Source of the DNA: Chrysaora quinquecirrha
Taxonomy: Eukaryota; Cnidaria; Scyphozoa; Semaeostomeae; Pelagiidae
NCBI GenBank assembly: GCA_014526335.1
Contig: JACTAT010000035.1
Location: 857,467-921,466, forward strand
Length of the DNA stretch: 64,000 bases
Direction of reading: 5' to 3'
The position numbers were made by a program, and so were the translations under genes. A model generated the notes under the pieces. It ran no database searches. It was not told the DNA's origin and was given only the letters and a program-made list of their open reading frames with translations. This document shows, in pieces, positions 19,701 through 28,553 of the stretch. Position 1 is the stretch's first letter; each line of letters opens with the position of its first letter.

Positions 19701-21954
19701 ATGATTGACCGTTTTGCCACGTCGCGAAACATTGTTCTACAAGCGGAATCGAATCCGCAATGTTTTTCAAAAAATTCAAGAAAATTTTATGCTCGTATAA
19801 AGCAGAAAATGTTTGACAAGCCAAATGGTAAAACATTTTGTTTGACAAGCAAATTACAGATGCTTGATAAACAATGTTTGATCGATAGGCCAAAGCCTTA
19901 CCTTCAGTATTTCGTAATTCTCTAACAAGCGGCCTATCATATTTATCCGAAATTGCGGATCTTCTCAATAACCTCCGAAAACCATCTTCTTCTGAAAAAT
20001 AGCACAAATATCACATTAATATCAACATTAATGATACCATAAGAAATACAGAGCATGGTATGGTCAAACAGTCGAAAACTATGTTTTACAATCAATCAAT
20101 CAGAATTTTTTTATCAACAAAGATGGAAGTGGGCTTCTGAGGTCATTTGAGGGGGGTTTTCTAGGGGGTGACATTGCCGAATTTCTGCTCATCGTTTGCG
20201 ATTTTCCTGTTTTTCAATGTCCAAATGAGTAGAATTTCCATTCCGTATCAAAATTATCAAAGAATTTCCGTTTCGTATACAATAAAATGAAAATTACTTG
20301 GATCGTTTCGCCGGGGCCTTACAACAGCAAAGGGGGAGAGTCCCTAAGTCCCAGTTATTGATCATGAAACCGAGATTAACACAAAATTGAGATCACTGAA
20401 ACAGTGAGCGGGGTGTCGGGGTTGTGGAGGAGCGGAAGCTAAAGACTTAGGTAATACGTCTAATAGAGGAGAGGGTTATAGTAACCAGATTGTTAAAAGT
20501 TAGCCAATCTTAGCAATTTGGAGCAATCCTTCAGTCATCTAAGTATGTGCGCGCTTATTCTCATCACGCAATGATAAATGACGGAAATCTATGAATATAG
20601 ACTACACACTAAGACTTGCGTAGGCGGTGAAGTCTGATCAACGAGATAAATAGGAGAAGAGCCACATTTCTCATCGCGCAATGATAATAGACGGATTCCT
20701 TTCGAAACATTGCGCTGATAAATATCAAAGGCTTGCTATGAGAAGCTGTGGTTATCATATCTTATACTGTGTCAGAAACAGCCTTGATAAGTACGATTAT
20801 ACTTGCTACGGATTTAAGGATAGTTTGGGTTACGCAAGCAAGTTTCCCTATGAGGAAAATTGATTTTTCTTCCAGTAAAGATCATTCTAGTTCATTTATT
20901 TTCATTGAGGCTATGGATAGTTGTTCTTTAGGTTGTGCAAGCAAGTTTTCCTATGAGAAAATATGCTTCTTCTTATGGTAAAGCTCATTATTGTTCATTT
21001 ATTTTGATTAAGGCAAGGGTTACACGACGATGGGGGTATGGTATGGATGCGATGATCGTCTCTAATACTGTGTCAGAGATAGCCTTGATAAGTGCGAGTT
21101 TATTTGGTATAGGTAATTGTTTCTTCAGCTTAGGCAAGCAAGTTTTTCTATGAGAAAATATGCTTCTTCTTATGGTAAAGCTCATTATTGTTCATTTATT
21201 TTGATTAAGGTAAGGGTTACACGACAATGGGGGTATGTTATGGAGGCGATTACCTCTCTAATACTCTGTCAGAAACAGCCTTTATAAGTGCGAGTTTATT
21301 TGGTATGGGCAATTGTTTCTTCAGCTTAGGCAAGCAAGTTTTCCCTTGAGGAAATATGCTTCTTCTTATAGTAAAGTTCATTTTTTGTTCATTTATTTTA
21401 ATTGAGGCAAGAATTACACGGCGACGGGATATGGAGAAGATTATCAAGTATGATACCGTGTCAGAAACAGCCTTGATAAGTGCGAGTTTATTTGGTATGG
21501 GCAATTATTTCCTCAGCCTAGGCAAGCAAGTTTTCCCTTGAGGAAATATGCTTCTTCTTATAGTAAAGTTGATTATTGTTCATTTATTTTGATTGAGGCA
21601 AGGGTTACACGACGATGGAATATGGAGGCAATTATCAACACTAATAGTATGTAAGAAACAGCCTTGATAAGTGCGAGTATATTTCCTATGGGTTGTTTCT
21701 TTAGGCTATGCAAGCACGTTTTCCCTTGAGCAAAAATGTTTCTTCTTATTGCAAAGCTCATTTGCGTAACCTACTCATTTGGTATCTACTCTGTAAAGTC
21801 TACTAAATACAGGATCTGCTCCAATCAAACATACAACCTAAAATCAATCGTTATGAGAGAATAACAAAATGCAAAATAAACCTTTTCGTGGACGATTCTC
21901 TGCAAGGCGGAGGTGATACAGCAGTAACAGCATCAAAACGAGGTGACGCCTCAT
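104..21954 (-). CDS. Gene A: large secreted multi-domain protein (signal peptide, dibasic linkers, Pro/Cys-rich repeats, WSC domain), 3' end off window
   Basis: Exons read 5' to 3' on the minus strand: 21954-21882, 19991-19902, 19245-19189, 18976-18929, 18790-18749, 18247-18188, 17249-17155, 16858-16808, 15766-15694, 13421-12201, 11588-11379, 10364-10098, 9310-9200, 8981-8970, 8300-8274, 7699-7679, 7128-7102, 7027-7007, 6793-6683, 5856-5644, 5117-4858, 2409-2121, 1747-1581, 287-104. All borders are GT-AG. Most exons are symmetric phase 1-1, the pattern of modular extracellular proteins. Phases join throughout except between 15694 (phase 1 out) and 13421 (phase 0 in), so one small exon is probably missed there. 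The start of exon 22 could instead be 2420. Order of parts: signal peptide, acidic/basic linkers, proline-rich six-Cys repeats, WSC domain, micro-exon-coded Ala/Lys segments, more acidic linkers. No catalytic domain is visible. A structural or matrix role is inference. I do not recognise the whole architecture. The gene model is mine and untested by transcripts. Confidence 0.75.
310..790 (+). repeat. AGGTCA-rich degenerate repeat, left block
   Basis: A gene A intron filled with variants of GGTCAAAGGTCA, including a local duplication of about 140-150 bp (near 413-545 and 560-680). The open frames here are repeat by-products. Sister blocks lie at 1770-2110, 5170-5610 and 18785-18935. Confidence 0.6.
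1236..1470 (+). repeat. Minisatellite of CCTCCACTGTACTG units
   Basis: About ten copies of a 21-25 bp unit alternating GAATATCCTCCACTGTACT and GATGATATCCCTCCACTGTA. It lies in the intron between gene A exons 23 and 24. Its two open minus-strand frames are unrelated to gene A. Confidence 0.8.
1770..2110 (+). repeat. AGGTCA-rich degenerate repeat
   Basis: Variants of AAAGGTCA and AGATCATAG recur about every 8-15 bp across the intron between gene A exons 22 and 23. Same family as 310-790. Confidence 0.55.
2910..3765. repeat. TTTGACAAACAATG family inverted-repeat element, long copy
   Basis: About 850 bp in a gene A intron, packed with AACATTGCT, ATGTTTGACAAACAATGTTT and their complements, often paired as palindromes. 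Two sub-blocks (near 3180-3440 and 3490-3720) are near copies of each other. The same family recurs at 19540-19890, 44190-44420, 45640-46350, 49745-49860 and 54665-55080. It looks like a self-complementary, MITE-like or foldback family. No open frame belongs to it. Confidence 0.6.
4155..4466 (-). mobile_element. tRNA-derived SINE (minus orientation) with CTTTA tail
   Basis: Read on the minus strand, the element begins CTCTGTGGCGCAGTGGTAAG, with an A-box (TGGCGCAGTGG), and about 45 bp later has GGTTCGAGCC, a perfect B-box. A body containing CTCTACCCAGGTGTATAAAT follows, and it ends in a (CTTTA)-type run near 4155-4180. RNA polymerase III promoter boxes plus a simple tail define a tRNA-derived SINE. 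It lies in an intron of gene A. Confidence 0.7.
4858..6793 (-). CDS. Gene A exons 19-21: acidic linkers with dibasic sites
   Basis: Exons 6793-6683, 5856-5644 and 5117-4858. They encode Lys/Asp/Glu-rich text with repeated basic sites: HKRED in exon 19, KEKRS and [11 protein letters not shown] in exon 20, ISKRS and GKRD in exon 21. Exons 19 and 20 are phase 1-1; exon 21 leaves in phase 0. No cysteines or domains are seen. Between exons 19 and 20 lies a (TAAC)n block. Confidence 0.65.
5170..5610 (+). repeat. AGGTCA-rich degenerate repeat
   Basis: Intron between gene A exons 20 and 21. Close hexamers include AGGTCA-ACAG-AGGTCA near 5407-5422, a four-base-spaced direct repeat. Same family as 310-790. 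Confidence 0.55.
6122..6676 (+). repeat. (TAAC)n tetranucleotide array
   Basis: About 550 bp of CTAA/TAAC repeats with point variants and small duplicated blocks (for example around 6470-6600). Lies between gene A exons 20 and 19 and ends only a few bases before the donor of exon 19. Confidence 0.95.
7007..8981 (-). CDS. Gene A micro-exons 14-18 (12, 27, 21, 27, 21 nt)
   Basis: Five tiny exons lie at 8981-8970, 8300-8274, 7699-7679, 7128-7102 and 7027-7007. Each has a polypyrimidine-AG acceptor and a GTA/GTG donor, and each is exactly phase 1-1. They encode short segments such as [25 protein letters not shown] and AAKKLLP, which resemble one another and the start of exon 20 (AAKKYLRK). All lengths are multiples of three, so any subset could be included or skipped. 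Single micro-exons are easy to misread. The shared phase, similar peptide and good splice signals in all five argue they are real. Confidence 0.6.
7765..8195 (+). mobile_element. GAATAAGCCCC-family MITE, copy 1
   Basis: Bounded by CGTAAATCCTCGAATAGGCC at the left and by GGGGCTTGTTCAAGAATTTA at the right, which are imperfect inverted ends. The interior (for example AATGGCTGATTATTGGTTGA) matches the complement of 14105-14530. Non-coding, in a gene A intron. Confidence 0.6.
8345..8945 (+). repeat. Degenerate AGTAACTTAT repeat
   Basis: About 600 bp made of variants of a 10-11 bp unit AGTAACTTA(T/A), filling the intron between micro-exons 15 and 14 of gene A. Confidence 0.85.
9200..9310 (-). CDS. 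Gene A exon 13: spacer after the WSC domain
   Basis: Phase 1-1 exon of 37 codons, reading [15 protein letters not shown] and then a Glu/Ala/Lys helix-like stretch. Good splice sites at both ends. No named domain. Confidence 0.65.
9591..10045 (+). mobile_element. tRNA-derived SINE family 2, copy A (split by a nested element)
   Basis: The left part (9591-9620) has GGTGCTGTGGCATCGCGGTC. After an interruption it resumes at 9910 with CTTGTGGTGTCAG, a B-box GGTTCGAGCC and the shared 3' body GATTAGTTAACCTACTA up to ACACCATTTCA. Other copies are at 32372, 42795, 52504 and 56376 (minus). The box spacing and B-box point to a tRNA ancestor. Confidence 0.7.
9623..9907. mobile_element. Short TIR element nested in a SINE, TA target duplication
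   Basis: 285 bp with ends CAATGCCTGCCAGAAT and its complement (right end ATTCTGGCAGGCATTG), flanked by TA at 9621-9622 and 9908-9909. It interrupts SINE family 2 copy A exactly; uninterrupted copies show continuous sequence there. TA duplication plus short TIRs fits a Tc1/mariner-type MITE. No coding capacity. Confidence 0.75.
10098..10364 (-). CDS. Gene A exon 12: WSC domain
   Basis: A single phase 1-1 exon of 89 codons encodes one whole WSC domain. It starts YQGCYKD, has [20 protein letters not shown], then the CFCGN core and a CxxxCxGD region, and ends in a [16 protein letters not shown] stretch. Eight cysteines are present at the expected places. WSC domains are extracellular and are proposed to bind carbohydrate; they occur in polycystin-1, Kremen and fungal wall sensors. 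Exon-domain coincidence and symmetric phase fit a shuffled module. This is the surest functional clue in the gene and supports an extracellular, glycan-contacting role. Confidence 0.92.
11379..11588 (-). CDS. Gene A exon 11: charged spacer
   Basis: Phase 1-1 exon of 70 codons between the cysteine-rich exon and the WSC exon. It is Gln/Lys/Ala-rich without cysteines (for example [18 protein letters not shown]), probably helical. The donor is GTTAGT, weaker than its neighbours. No domain recognised. Confidence 0.65.
12201..13421 (-). CDS. Gene A exon 10: proline-rich six-cysteine tandem repeats, with an apparent one-base deletion
   Basis: This exon of about 407 codons holds five full copies of a module whose core reads like [19 protein letters not shown] and ends about seven residues later in PCDCG. 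Two shorter copies with only the last four cysteines follow. The full spacing is C-x6-C-x-C-x3-C-x9-10-C-x-C. Modules are joined by Pro/Ala linkers, including a run of about a dozen prolines near the start. The exon opens in the middle of a module (SPCNCG), so a preceding exon should hold its first half. Near 13212-13219 the frame shifts by one base after the first full module. The measured length is 1221 nt, and one added base gives the 1222 needed for phase 0 in and phase 1 out. A sequencing deletion in the G/C run is therefore the simplest explanation. Not the minicollagen cysteine spacing; family unknown to me. Confidence 0.75.
13422..15693. other. Intron of gene A with a probable undetected exon
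   Basis: No exon was found here, yet the flanking exons disagree in phase (1 out, 0 in) and the next exon starts mid-module. A small exon carrying the first half of a cysteine module is expected. The interval also holds the MITE at 14104-14532. A motif scan by eye for the C-x3-C-xPxPV half-module found nothing convincing. Confidence 0.4.
14104..14532 (-). mobile_element. GAATAAGCCCC-family MITE, copy 2 (inverted relative to copy 1)
   Basis: Starts in AAGCCCCCTCGAATAAGCCC and ends GCTTATTCGAAGATTTACGG. The interior, including GATAAGTTATCTTTTTCTCT, is the reverse complement of 7870-7990. Two copies about 6.3 kb apart in opposite orientation lie within the same gene A transcript. Confidence 0.65.
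16340..16788 (+). mobile_element. 5'-truncated LINE 3' end (CR1/L2-like) with (TAA)n tail
   Basis: The plus strand keeps an open frame from about 16350 to a stop at 16726. It reads like the C-terminal tail of CR1/L2-type reverse transcriptase proteins: [36 protein letters not shown] and [17 protein letters not shown]. About 20 bp after the stop a TAA repeat runs to 16788, the usual tail of such elements. The 5' part including the catalytic domain is missing. It lies opposite in strand to gene A, just outside its exon 8. Confidence 0.8.
17155..19991 (-). CDS. Gene A exons 2-7: acidic linkers with dibasic R-S sites
   Basis: Six exons (19991-19902, 19245-19189, 18976-18929, 18790-18749, 18247-18188, 17249-17155) encode short hydrophilic segments. 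Several contain a basic pair followed by serine: LLRRS in exon 2, RNRRS in exon 3, DKRS in exon 5. They are otherwise rich in Asp and Glu (for example ENEDD and EDSDN). Exons 2-6 are phase 1-1 and could be skipped without a frame change. Exon 7 leaves in phase 0 and exon 8 (16858-16808) is phase 0-0. The pattern suggests proprotein-convertase processing or a flexible spacer; neither is shown. Confidence 0.65.
18785..18935 (+). repeat. AGGTCA-rich degenerate repeat, short block
   Basis: AAAGGTCATAGGTCAGA and relatives fill the 138-bp intron between gene A exons 4 and 5 and touch both exons. Confidence 0.5.
19401..19462. repeat. Perfect 25-bp inverted repeat (hairpin) with 12-nt loop
   Basis: Arms 19401-19425 and 19438-19462 are exactly complementary, beginning TAAGGCAGAAACACC. 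The loop is ACACAAAAGACA. The arms are much more GC-rich than the surroundings. It sits in the gene A intron between exons 2 and 3, beside a TTTGACAAACAATG element. Confidence 0.9.
19540..19890. repeat. TTTGACAAACAATG family element
   Basis: Repeated CAAACATTGTTTGTCTAACA-type palindromes end about 10 bp before the donor of gene A exon 2. Same family as 2910-3765. Confidence 0.55.
20115..20300 (-). repeat. Dispersed repeat, inverted partner of 23215-23440
   Basis: Shares GAGGTCATTTGAGGG, TTTTCTAGGGGGTGACATTG and related text, in reverse orientation, with 23215-23440. The pair lies on either side of gene A exon 1. Confidence 0.6.
20690..21775 (+). repeat. About 194-bp tandem repeat in gene A intron 1
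   Basis: Five to six copies, each with CAGAAACAGCCTTGATAAGT, GGCAAGCAAGTTTTCCCTTG and ATGCTTCTTCTTAT. Spacing measured at one motif is 196 then 192 bp. A fragment in reverse orientation is at 22985-23030. Small open frames on both strands are repeat by-products. Confidence 0.85.
21882..21954 (-). CDS. Gene A exon 1: start codon and signal peptide
   Basis: The reading frame opens with [18 protein letters not shown], a textbook secretory signal: two arginines, a leucine-rich core and a small residue at the likely cleavage point. It is followed by a short basic stretch and a GT donor at phase 1. The start was chosen because it is the only ATG giving this leader and because the phase joins exon 2 at 19991. 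Three CCAAT boxes lie 245-311 bp upstream. Confidence 0.75.
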
Positions 21955-22194
21955 TATCAGTGGTTAAGTTTCGTTTTCTACACTTCCCTTTGTTATCCAC
22001 TTTTGCCCCGATATTTGCAAGTTACAAAAATCCCAATAAAATAATCTCGAATTTCGTGGAAAACTTTAGCTAAAAGTCGCGAATTTTCCAAAAGTTTGCA
22101 GATAGTTTTGCAATAACGTAGCATAACAATATGTGCAGTGATTCACTGCGTAATTGACTAGCTGTTCATGATCACAACAGGTACCGGCTTTGAA

Positions 22195-22268
22195 TCTGAT
22201 TGGTCCGTTGAAAAGATTAACGCGACGTGATTGGCTGGTTGGATATGGTACTGGTCTTTGATTGGTTG
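22195..22268 (-). promoter_or_regulatory. Cluster of three CCAAT boxes upstream of gene A
   Basis: ATTGG occurs on the plus strand at 22199, 22230 and 22261, which reads as CCAAT on the gene A strand. The boxes lie 245-311 bp before the start codon and are spaced 31 bp apart. This suits an NF-Y-type proximal promoter. Function is inferred from position only. Confidence 0.35.
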
Positions 22269-22475
22269 ATTTGAAATTAAGTCACGGGCACAGCTAGGCT
22301 GTGAGGTAACGAAGTTTCAGTTAATTTAGCTTTGTTTATGGTTAAAAGAACAGGATGTGTCTAAATGTGGATTGAGAAGCTTGAAATTGCCTTATGCACA
22401 TATTGATTCTATATAACTTTAATACTGCGTGGAAGGATAACCTCTTGTTACCAGAATCATTTAGCTAGACTGATA

Positions 22476-22974
22476 TACACGCTTTTTTATAAAGAACCAC
22501 TTTATAAGGAACCTACATGTAGAAGGCCCGAAAATTTAAAGAACTTATACTACTTAAGAGAACATCGTTAAGGAACTTCTCAATGTCGAATGCTTTCATC
22601 ACTGCAAATAACCAAGAATTAGAAAGCCGGTTCCATTCATTTGCAGTCGAAAATCACATAAACTGTACGTTACACATGTATCAAATGTTTCCTTGAGTAG
22701 TCTGGAGCTTAGCTCACATGAAAGTGACTCTCTTTCATTGTTAAGACCACTGTATGTAGAGTTAAAATAAAGGAACTATTAAGGAACTTTTTGAACTACA
22801 ATTCATCATCATCATCATCATTTTATTCGTAAAATACAACTAATACATAATTACTAAAAAATGTGTATTTTACACGACCCAAGTCAAGCAAAGCAATTGC
22901 ATCAAAAGAGGTCCAAAAATAAGGAACTTTAAGAACTAGGCCTTGCGGTAGGTTCCTTATAAAAAAAGCGTGTA
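22476..22974. mobile_element. About 500-bp inverted-repeat element (MITE-like)
   Basis: Left end TACACGCTTTTTTATAA and right end TTATAAAAAAAGCGTGTA are inverted copies. Each is followed inward by AAGGAACCTAC or its complement. The interior has a (TCA)n run near 22803-22823. Non-coding, upstream of gene A. Confidence 0.65.
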
Positions 22975-23214
22975 ACACTGTAAATATATTCGAACTTATC
23001 AAGGCTATTACTGACACCGTATTAGACATGACAAGTCTTTGATATTTATTCTAGACAACGTTTTTCGGGAGATTTGTCTCCCATCATCAGGCAATGATAT
23101 AACACTTTTCTGTATGTGGTCTTATACGTTAAGCTTAGACCCGGACCCAACCGGTTGTTAGCTTTTTTAGTCCTAGTTTACACGTCGTGCCAAGTTCCGC
23201 CGTGCCAGAGAAAT

Positions 23215-23440
23215 GAATACGGATATCGGCGATTTTTTAGCACGGAAAAAGGAATTTTCACTTTATTTTATACGGAACGGAAATTCTTTGATAATTTTGA
23301 TACGAAATGGAAATTCTATTCATTTGGACATAGAAAAACAGGAAAATCGCAAAAGACGACGGGAAACTCGGCAATGTCACCCCCTAGAAAACCTCCCTCA
23401 AATGACCTCAGAAACCCACTTCCATTCGCATTCTCATTCG
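23215..23440 (+). repeat. Dispersed repeat, partner of 20115-20300
   Basis: Contains CGGAACGGAAATTCTTTGAT and CAATGTCACCCCCTAGAAAA, the complement of text at 20115-20300. The two open frames here come from the repeat. Confidence 0.55.
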
Positions 23441-23444
23441 AATT

Positions 23445-25010
23445 CGCTGTTTGCTAGCGAATTTCCATTTCGCTGATCGCAAGCGATCGAAGCGAATGCG
23501 AACGAAGTCGAAATGGGCCTTGACACGGCAGTAGCATGACGAGTGAATCAATCAGTTTTTTAGCTCGAGCTACAACGGTTTCGAAGAGTGCCTGGGGTAC
23601 CAAAACGTACGATCGATCCTGGTTTTTTTTGTATATCGTCGACGAGCCGTCGTGAGCTGCGTCTACGATAATGGCAACGCTGATCTTTTACTTGTCGCAG
23701 ATGCTGCTAGAAATTCAAAATATTTCAAATTTCTCGATTGTCGCAAACTGTCAGCTGTGAGAAAAAAACAAGGGGTTCGGTTTGGATTTCGTCATCTGCG
23801 GCGGTTTGCAATGAAGGCAGGCAGGCCTCTGACACGGCCCATGAAATATCTCAGACTACCTGAGATATATTCATAAAAAGCTATAAACTAAGCAAAAAGG
23901 AGTTTTTCCAAAGGTTCCATACCACGATAGATGGGACCTGGACTGCATGACAAGAGGGCCAAAGATGTTTACACTGAGCTATAAAGCCTGATGAAATCGC
24001 TGAGTAACTCTACACAGTCATACAGTCTCTTCAAACACATCACACACAGGCAGACATCCTCTTTATACTGTATCATGATATTCTCGGATAATGTTCGATT
24101 TTAGGGCATAATAGATTAGGTATATCTTTGAGTTGACTTGAGAGCTTAAAAGCAGGGAGTCAAGAGGCAGAGTGTGCCCCAGGGGTAATGTAATTGTACC
24201 GGGCCTTAAGGAAGTTATTGGGGGAAGTATTAATAAGGGATTTTCATTTTTTTTTCAGCAAAATCTGTATAATGATGTTTTGAAAACTTTCTTTCTGAGG
24301 TAAATATGTCTTTTAAGAAGTGCTATTCATTTGCTGCGTCTGCAGATGGCTCGATTTTAGGCAGCTGAATCATGGAAATTAAGTACCACTGTAATGTGTG
24401 CAACCCAATTGTGATCTGTGGTGTTTGATGCTTGAATATATTTGTTTCATGAGATTAACAATAGAACAATAGAAAAGAACAACAGAAATGCGCTTCTTGA
24501 GGCAAGGGATCTCATCAAGGGCTGCCATACTTTACTGTCCACAGACCTGACTGTGATCCTTGTTTCCAATACTATTTTACTTTGGTTTATGATGAGGCAT
24601 GGATCTTGTCTTTTTGACGTCCATTCTTAGGACTGTTCCCAGCCTCTCATGCAGAAACTCCCATTTCATTTATTAGGCCCATTTCACAAGCCATTTTCAG
24701 CTTCTGTTTTGAAAGCTTTTTAGAGCAGTTAAATAACAAATAATAGTTTCAATACCTAATCAAGTAAATGAGTTATCAAATTACACAAGAAAAATAGAAA
24801 TCAAACTAAAAATTTTGAAGATTTTACCTTGAAAAGTCGACTGCTTTGCAAAGCAAACCACTTTGCAAAATTCAAAACTTTACTCCCTAAAACGAGGCTT
24901 CCATCCAAAAGGAGGCAAATCAAAAAGAGCTTCTTTGTTGATAAAATTTCAAGCGAATTTTCCTGATCGTTCTTCCTCGATATAATTCGGCAACTTTTGT
25001 AGAAGACGAG
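23445..25010. other. Intergenic interval between divergent genes A and LACTB
   Basis: Apart from a GC-richer patch near 23460-23700 I see no repeat, RNA gene or convincing exon. The short open frame near 23652-23876 has no recognisable domain or splice context. It is likely to hold the LACTB promoter. Confidence 0.4.
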
Positions 25011-28000
25011 ATGTTTTTAAACCGATTTATTCATAACACGAAGATCATAAACTTGCAAAGGCCTCTGAAAAGACATTTCAGTGGTAAGCTACTTTTATAA
25101 AGCAAATTAATTATAATGCAAGTTCGAAGTTCTAGCACGGACTCCTAGAAATAGGCCTAAAAATCTTTGTTTTAGTTTGCTAGCTTTTAGCCTTTATTGT
25201 AGACTATTCGTTTTTTTTCAGGGAATCCTCGCAATTTTACCAATAAATTTGGAGACAAGGCTGCAACATTAGTTGGTTTGGGGTGCTCATTGACAATCTT
25301 GTCGACTTTTGGGTTTGCTTACAATCAGACGAAGAATTCAGGGATCGAGGAAGATGCAGATCAAAAAGCTGATTCTGTATCCTTTGATCTTAAGCAAATC
25401 ATTGTAAAGAAAGATTCAGTTTAGTGGGATTCTTAGCATGTTAAAATGTTTCTAATCTTTGGACCTCTGACGCCCATCCTGTGGAAGAGCAGAAGGGTGG
25501 CTACCTAGGGGGGAGGGGGGTAGCTGTTTTCTTCCAGGATCTATTCAGAATCCATACGACGAAACAATAAATTCGAGTAAAATGAAAATAATTCGTACAA
25601 TATCTGTCATTCAAACCATTAATGCTTTCCAGCTGAGGGAGCATTATTAAGGTTACCATCTTCACAATGATAAATTTTGAGTAGTTTTTGCTAGAGAGCT
25701 GTTTGCGGCCTTGCCCACTTGCTCTTCAAACGCACCGGCGTTCTTGTGTTTTAATGCGTTTCAAATGCGTAGCGTGCTTCGCGTCTGCAAAGTTTGTTTA
25801 CACGTCTCTAAATTTCTAACTAAATTAATAACATTAAACAGACGCGGGAACAAGACCGAGCCTACATTTTGAAGCCTTCAAGAGTGGATCGAAATTTAAT
25901 CGCAAACAAAAGACTAAACTGTGATTGGTGCATTTCGAGCCGCAAAGTTCTTGAACTGACAAGGATCGAAATACATGTTTAAACAATGAACTTAACTGCG
26001 ATTGGTGCATTTCGAGCCACAAAGTTCTTGAACTGACAAGGATCGAAATACATTCTTAAACAATGAACTTAACTGTGATTGGTGCATTTCGAGCCACAAA
26101 GTTTTTGAACGGACATGGATCGAAATGAATTTATAAACAATAGATTAAATTGTGATTGGTGCATTTCGAGGCGTATTCTTTGAGCATTTATAACGCTGAA
26201 GCAAAAAGTACTAGAAGCACGAAAGTCTGTAGACTAATTCTGTGCTGCTCTATTCGAAAAAAGACTACGGAAATCTCCTATCTCATGCCTAAATGGTTTC
26301 TAATGACTATTTGGGGAAAAGCAAATTATGTTTCTATACGAAACCTCCTATAAGAAAGCCGTTTCTAAAAAACTGAAAAAAAACTAACTAACTAGCTAAC
26401 TAACTAATTAACTAACGATCTAACCAACATAATAGTTAACTTACTAACTAACTAACCAAATGACTCACTAACTAACTAACTTACCATCTAACTAACTAAC
26501 TAACGAACTAAGCTAGCTAGCTATCTTGCTGACTGACTAACTGACTGACTGACTTGCCAGTTCACTAATTTAATCTATAAAGAAATCGGCATATATGGTT
26601 AATTTTTTCTTAACATAACTCATCAGCTGCTAGAAAAAGAGAATTCTATCATAACAGAAAAGGATGAGAGTCACAGGAACGGTACAGAGGAGATTCAGAA
26701 GAATGAAAAGCATCTGAAAAAGTCAGTGAAGAGATCCCTTCTTCATCTTCAACAAGTCAAAGAAGAATTTGGAACCCCAGGGTTGATATGTGCGGTTAGT
26801 GTTGGTGGAGAAGTCGTGCTGAATGCTGCGATTGGATTTTCTGATGTTGAAAATGCCGTAAAATGCAATGCTGATACCAAAATGAGAATAGCAAGCATTA
26901 GCAAGGCATTAACATCCATTGGCATTGGTTAGTGGCATTGCTTTCTTTACGTTCACGAATAATACTATAAGTATACAAGTGTACATGAGTTAGTCCCTGT
27001 TTCAATAATCTTTTATAAGCATCTATTGGCATAGGTAAGGGGCATTGCTTATTCTTGGGTCATGTATACCGTTAAATCCATGAAATCGGTTCATGAATAG
27101 TGAGCGAAAGTGGCGAGCTCTCTGTAATTCCAGGCAAATAGGATTCTCTCTGTAATTAATGAAGTTGTCACATCGATAGGAAGGACTGGAGTCACACTGC
27201 TTAGATTAGCCGCCCTGGACTATTCCGTGGTCCCCTCGACGCCTCGAGGGATCTTTTTATAAGCCTCCCCTTCGAATCAGTCCACACCCAAAAACATGCA
27301 ATATCTATTGGCATCGAGAATTTACGCTTGTCACTTCATATTTTATATTAATTTCTGGAAATTTCTACAGCCAACTATTAGGATTCCCTAAAATCAACTA
27401 GGATATTTCCTATTTCGCGCCCAAACGTCCCTCTTTCATTCTTTTGTACTTTCTATTGCCAAAACGAGAAGATGAACTTTTTATAAACCTTCCTTCGAAT
27501 TTGCCCCCATCCAAGAACATGCAATATGTATGATCTTTGAAGATTTACGTCTGCCTCTTTACTTTGTCTATTCAGTTTTGGAAAATTCTCTGTCTGTTAC
27601 TGTTAAGATCTCCTGAAATTAACTCAAGTGTTTCTTATTGCACCCTAACATCCCTCTTTCAATCTGTTGTACTTTCTATTTTGAAAAGAGCATGCTTCTT
27701 TGGACATACTCAAAGCCTGGATAATTTTTATTTTACAGGAAAACTTTTGCAAGAAGGAAAAATCGACTTAGATGCCCCAATACAAAAATATGTGAAGTAC
27801 TTCCCAGAGAAAGAATTTGACAACGAGGCAGTTACCATAACAACCAGGCAACTTATGTCCCATACGAGTGGTATAAGGCATTATGATAAGAACCCAGAGG
27901 GAGAGAATGAAAAGGAGGCTATGAGTAAGAAAGAATCAAATAAAAAATCGCGTAAAAAAGGAACTCCAAAAGAAGAATTTGATAACAAAGAATACTATAT

Positions 28001-28471
28001 TAAAGATTATTATGACACGACCAAAGATGCTGCGAAACTGTTTCAAGACGACCCGCTGCTGAAGAAACCTGGGACCGACTATCTGTATTCAACGCATGCG
28101 TGGACGCTACTTAGTGGTGTGATTGAAGAAGCAAGCGGAATGGATTATGTTTCTTACATGAAGAACCTCTGCTATGATCTTGGTCTGGATAATACACTAG
28201 TTGAATTAAACGATCCAATCATATACAATAGATCAAGGTCAGTAGAAGGTTTTAATCAAAAAATTAACTAACTAACTAACTGATTTATTAGCTAACAAAC
28301 TAACCAACAAACTAACTAATTGATCGACCAATTCGCTAGCTAGCTAACTAAATAACTAACTGACACACTTGCTAACTAACTAATTTACATATCTAGCAAA
28401 TTTACTAACTAGCTAACTAAGTACCTAATTAACTATTTAACTAACTAATAAAGTAAGTAACTTACTCAAGC

Positions 28472-28504
<33 letters not shown>

Positions 28505-28521
28505 ATAATTAACTAACAGAC

Positions 28522-28553
<32 letters not shown>

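Noticed and set aside
23652..23876. 74-residue plus-strand frame upstream of LACTB
   Set aside because: No recognisable domain or splice partner, and no repeat of the frame elsewhere.
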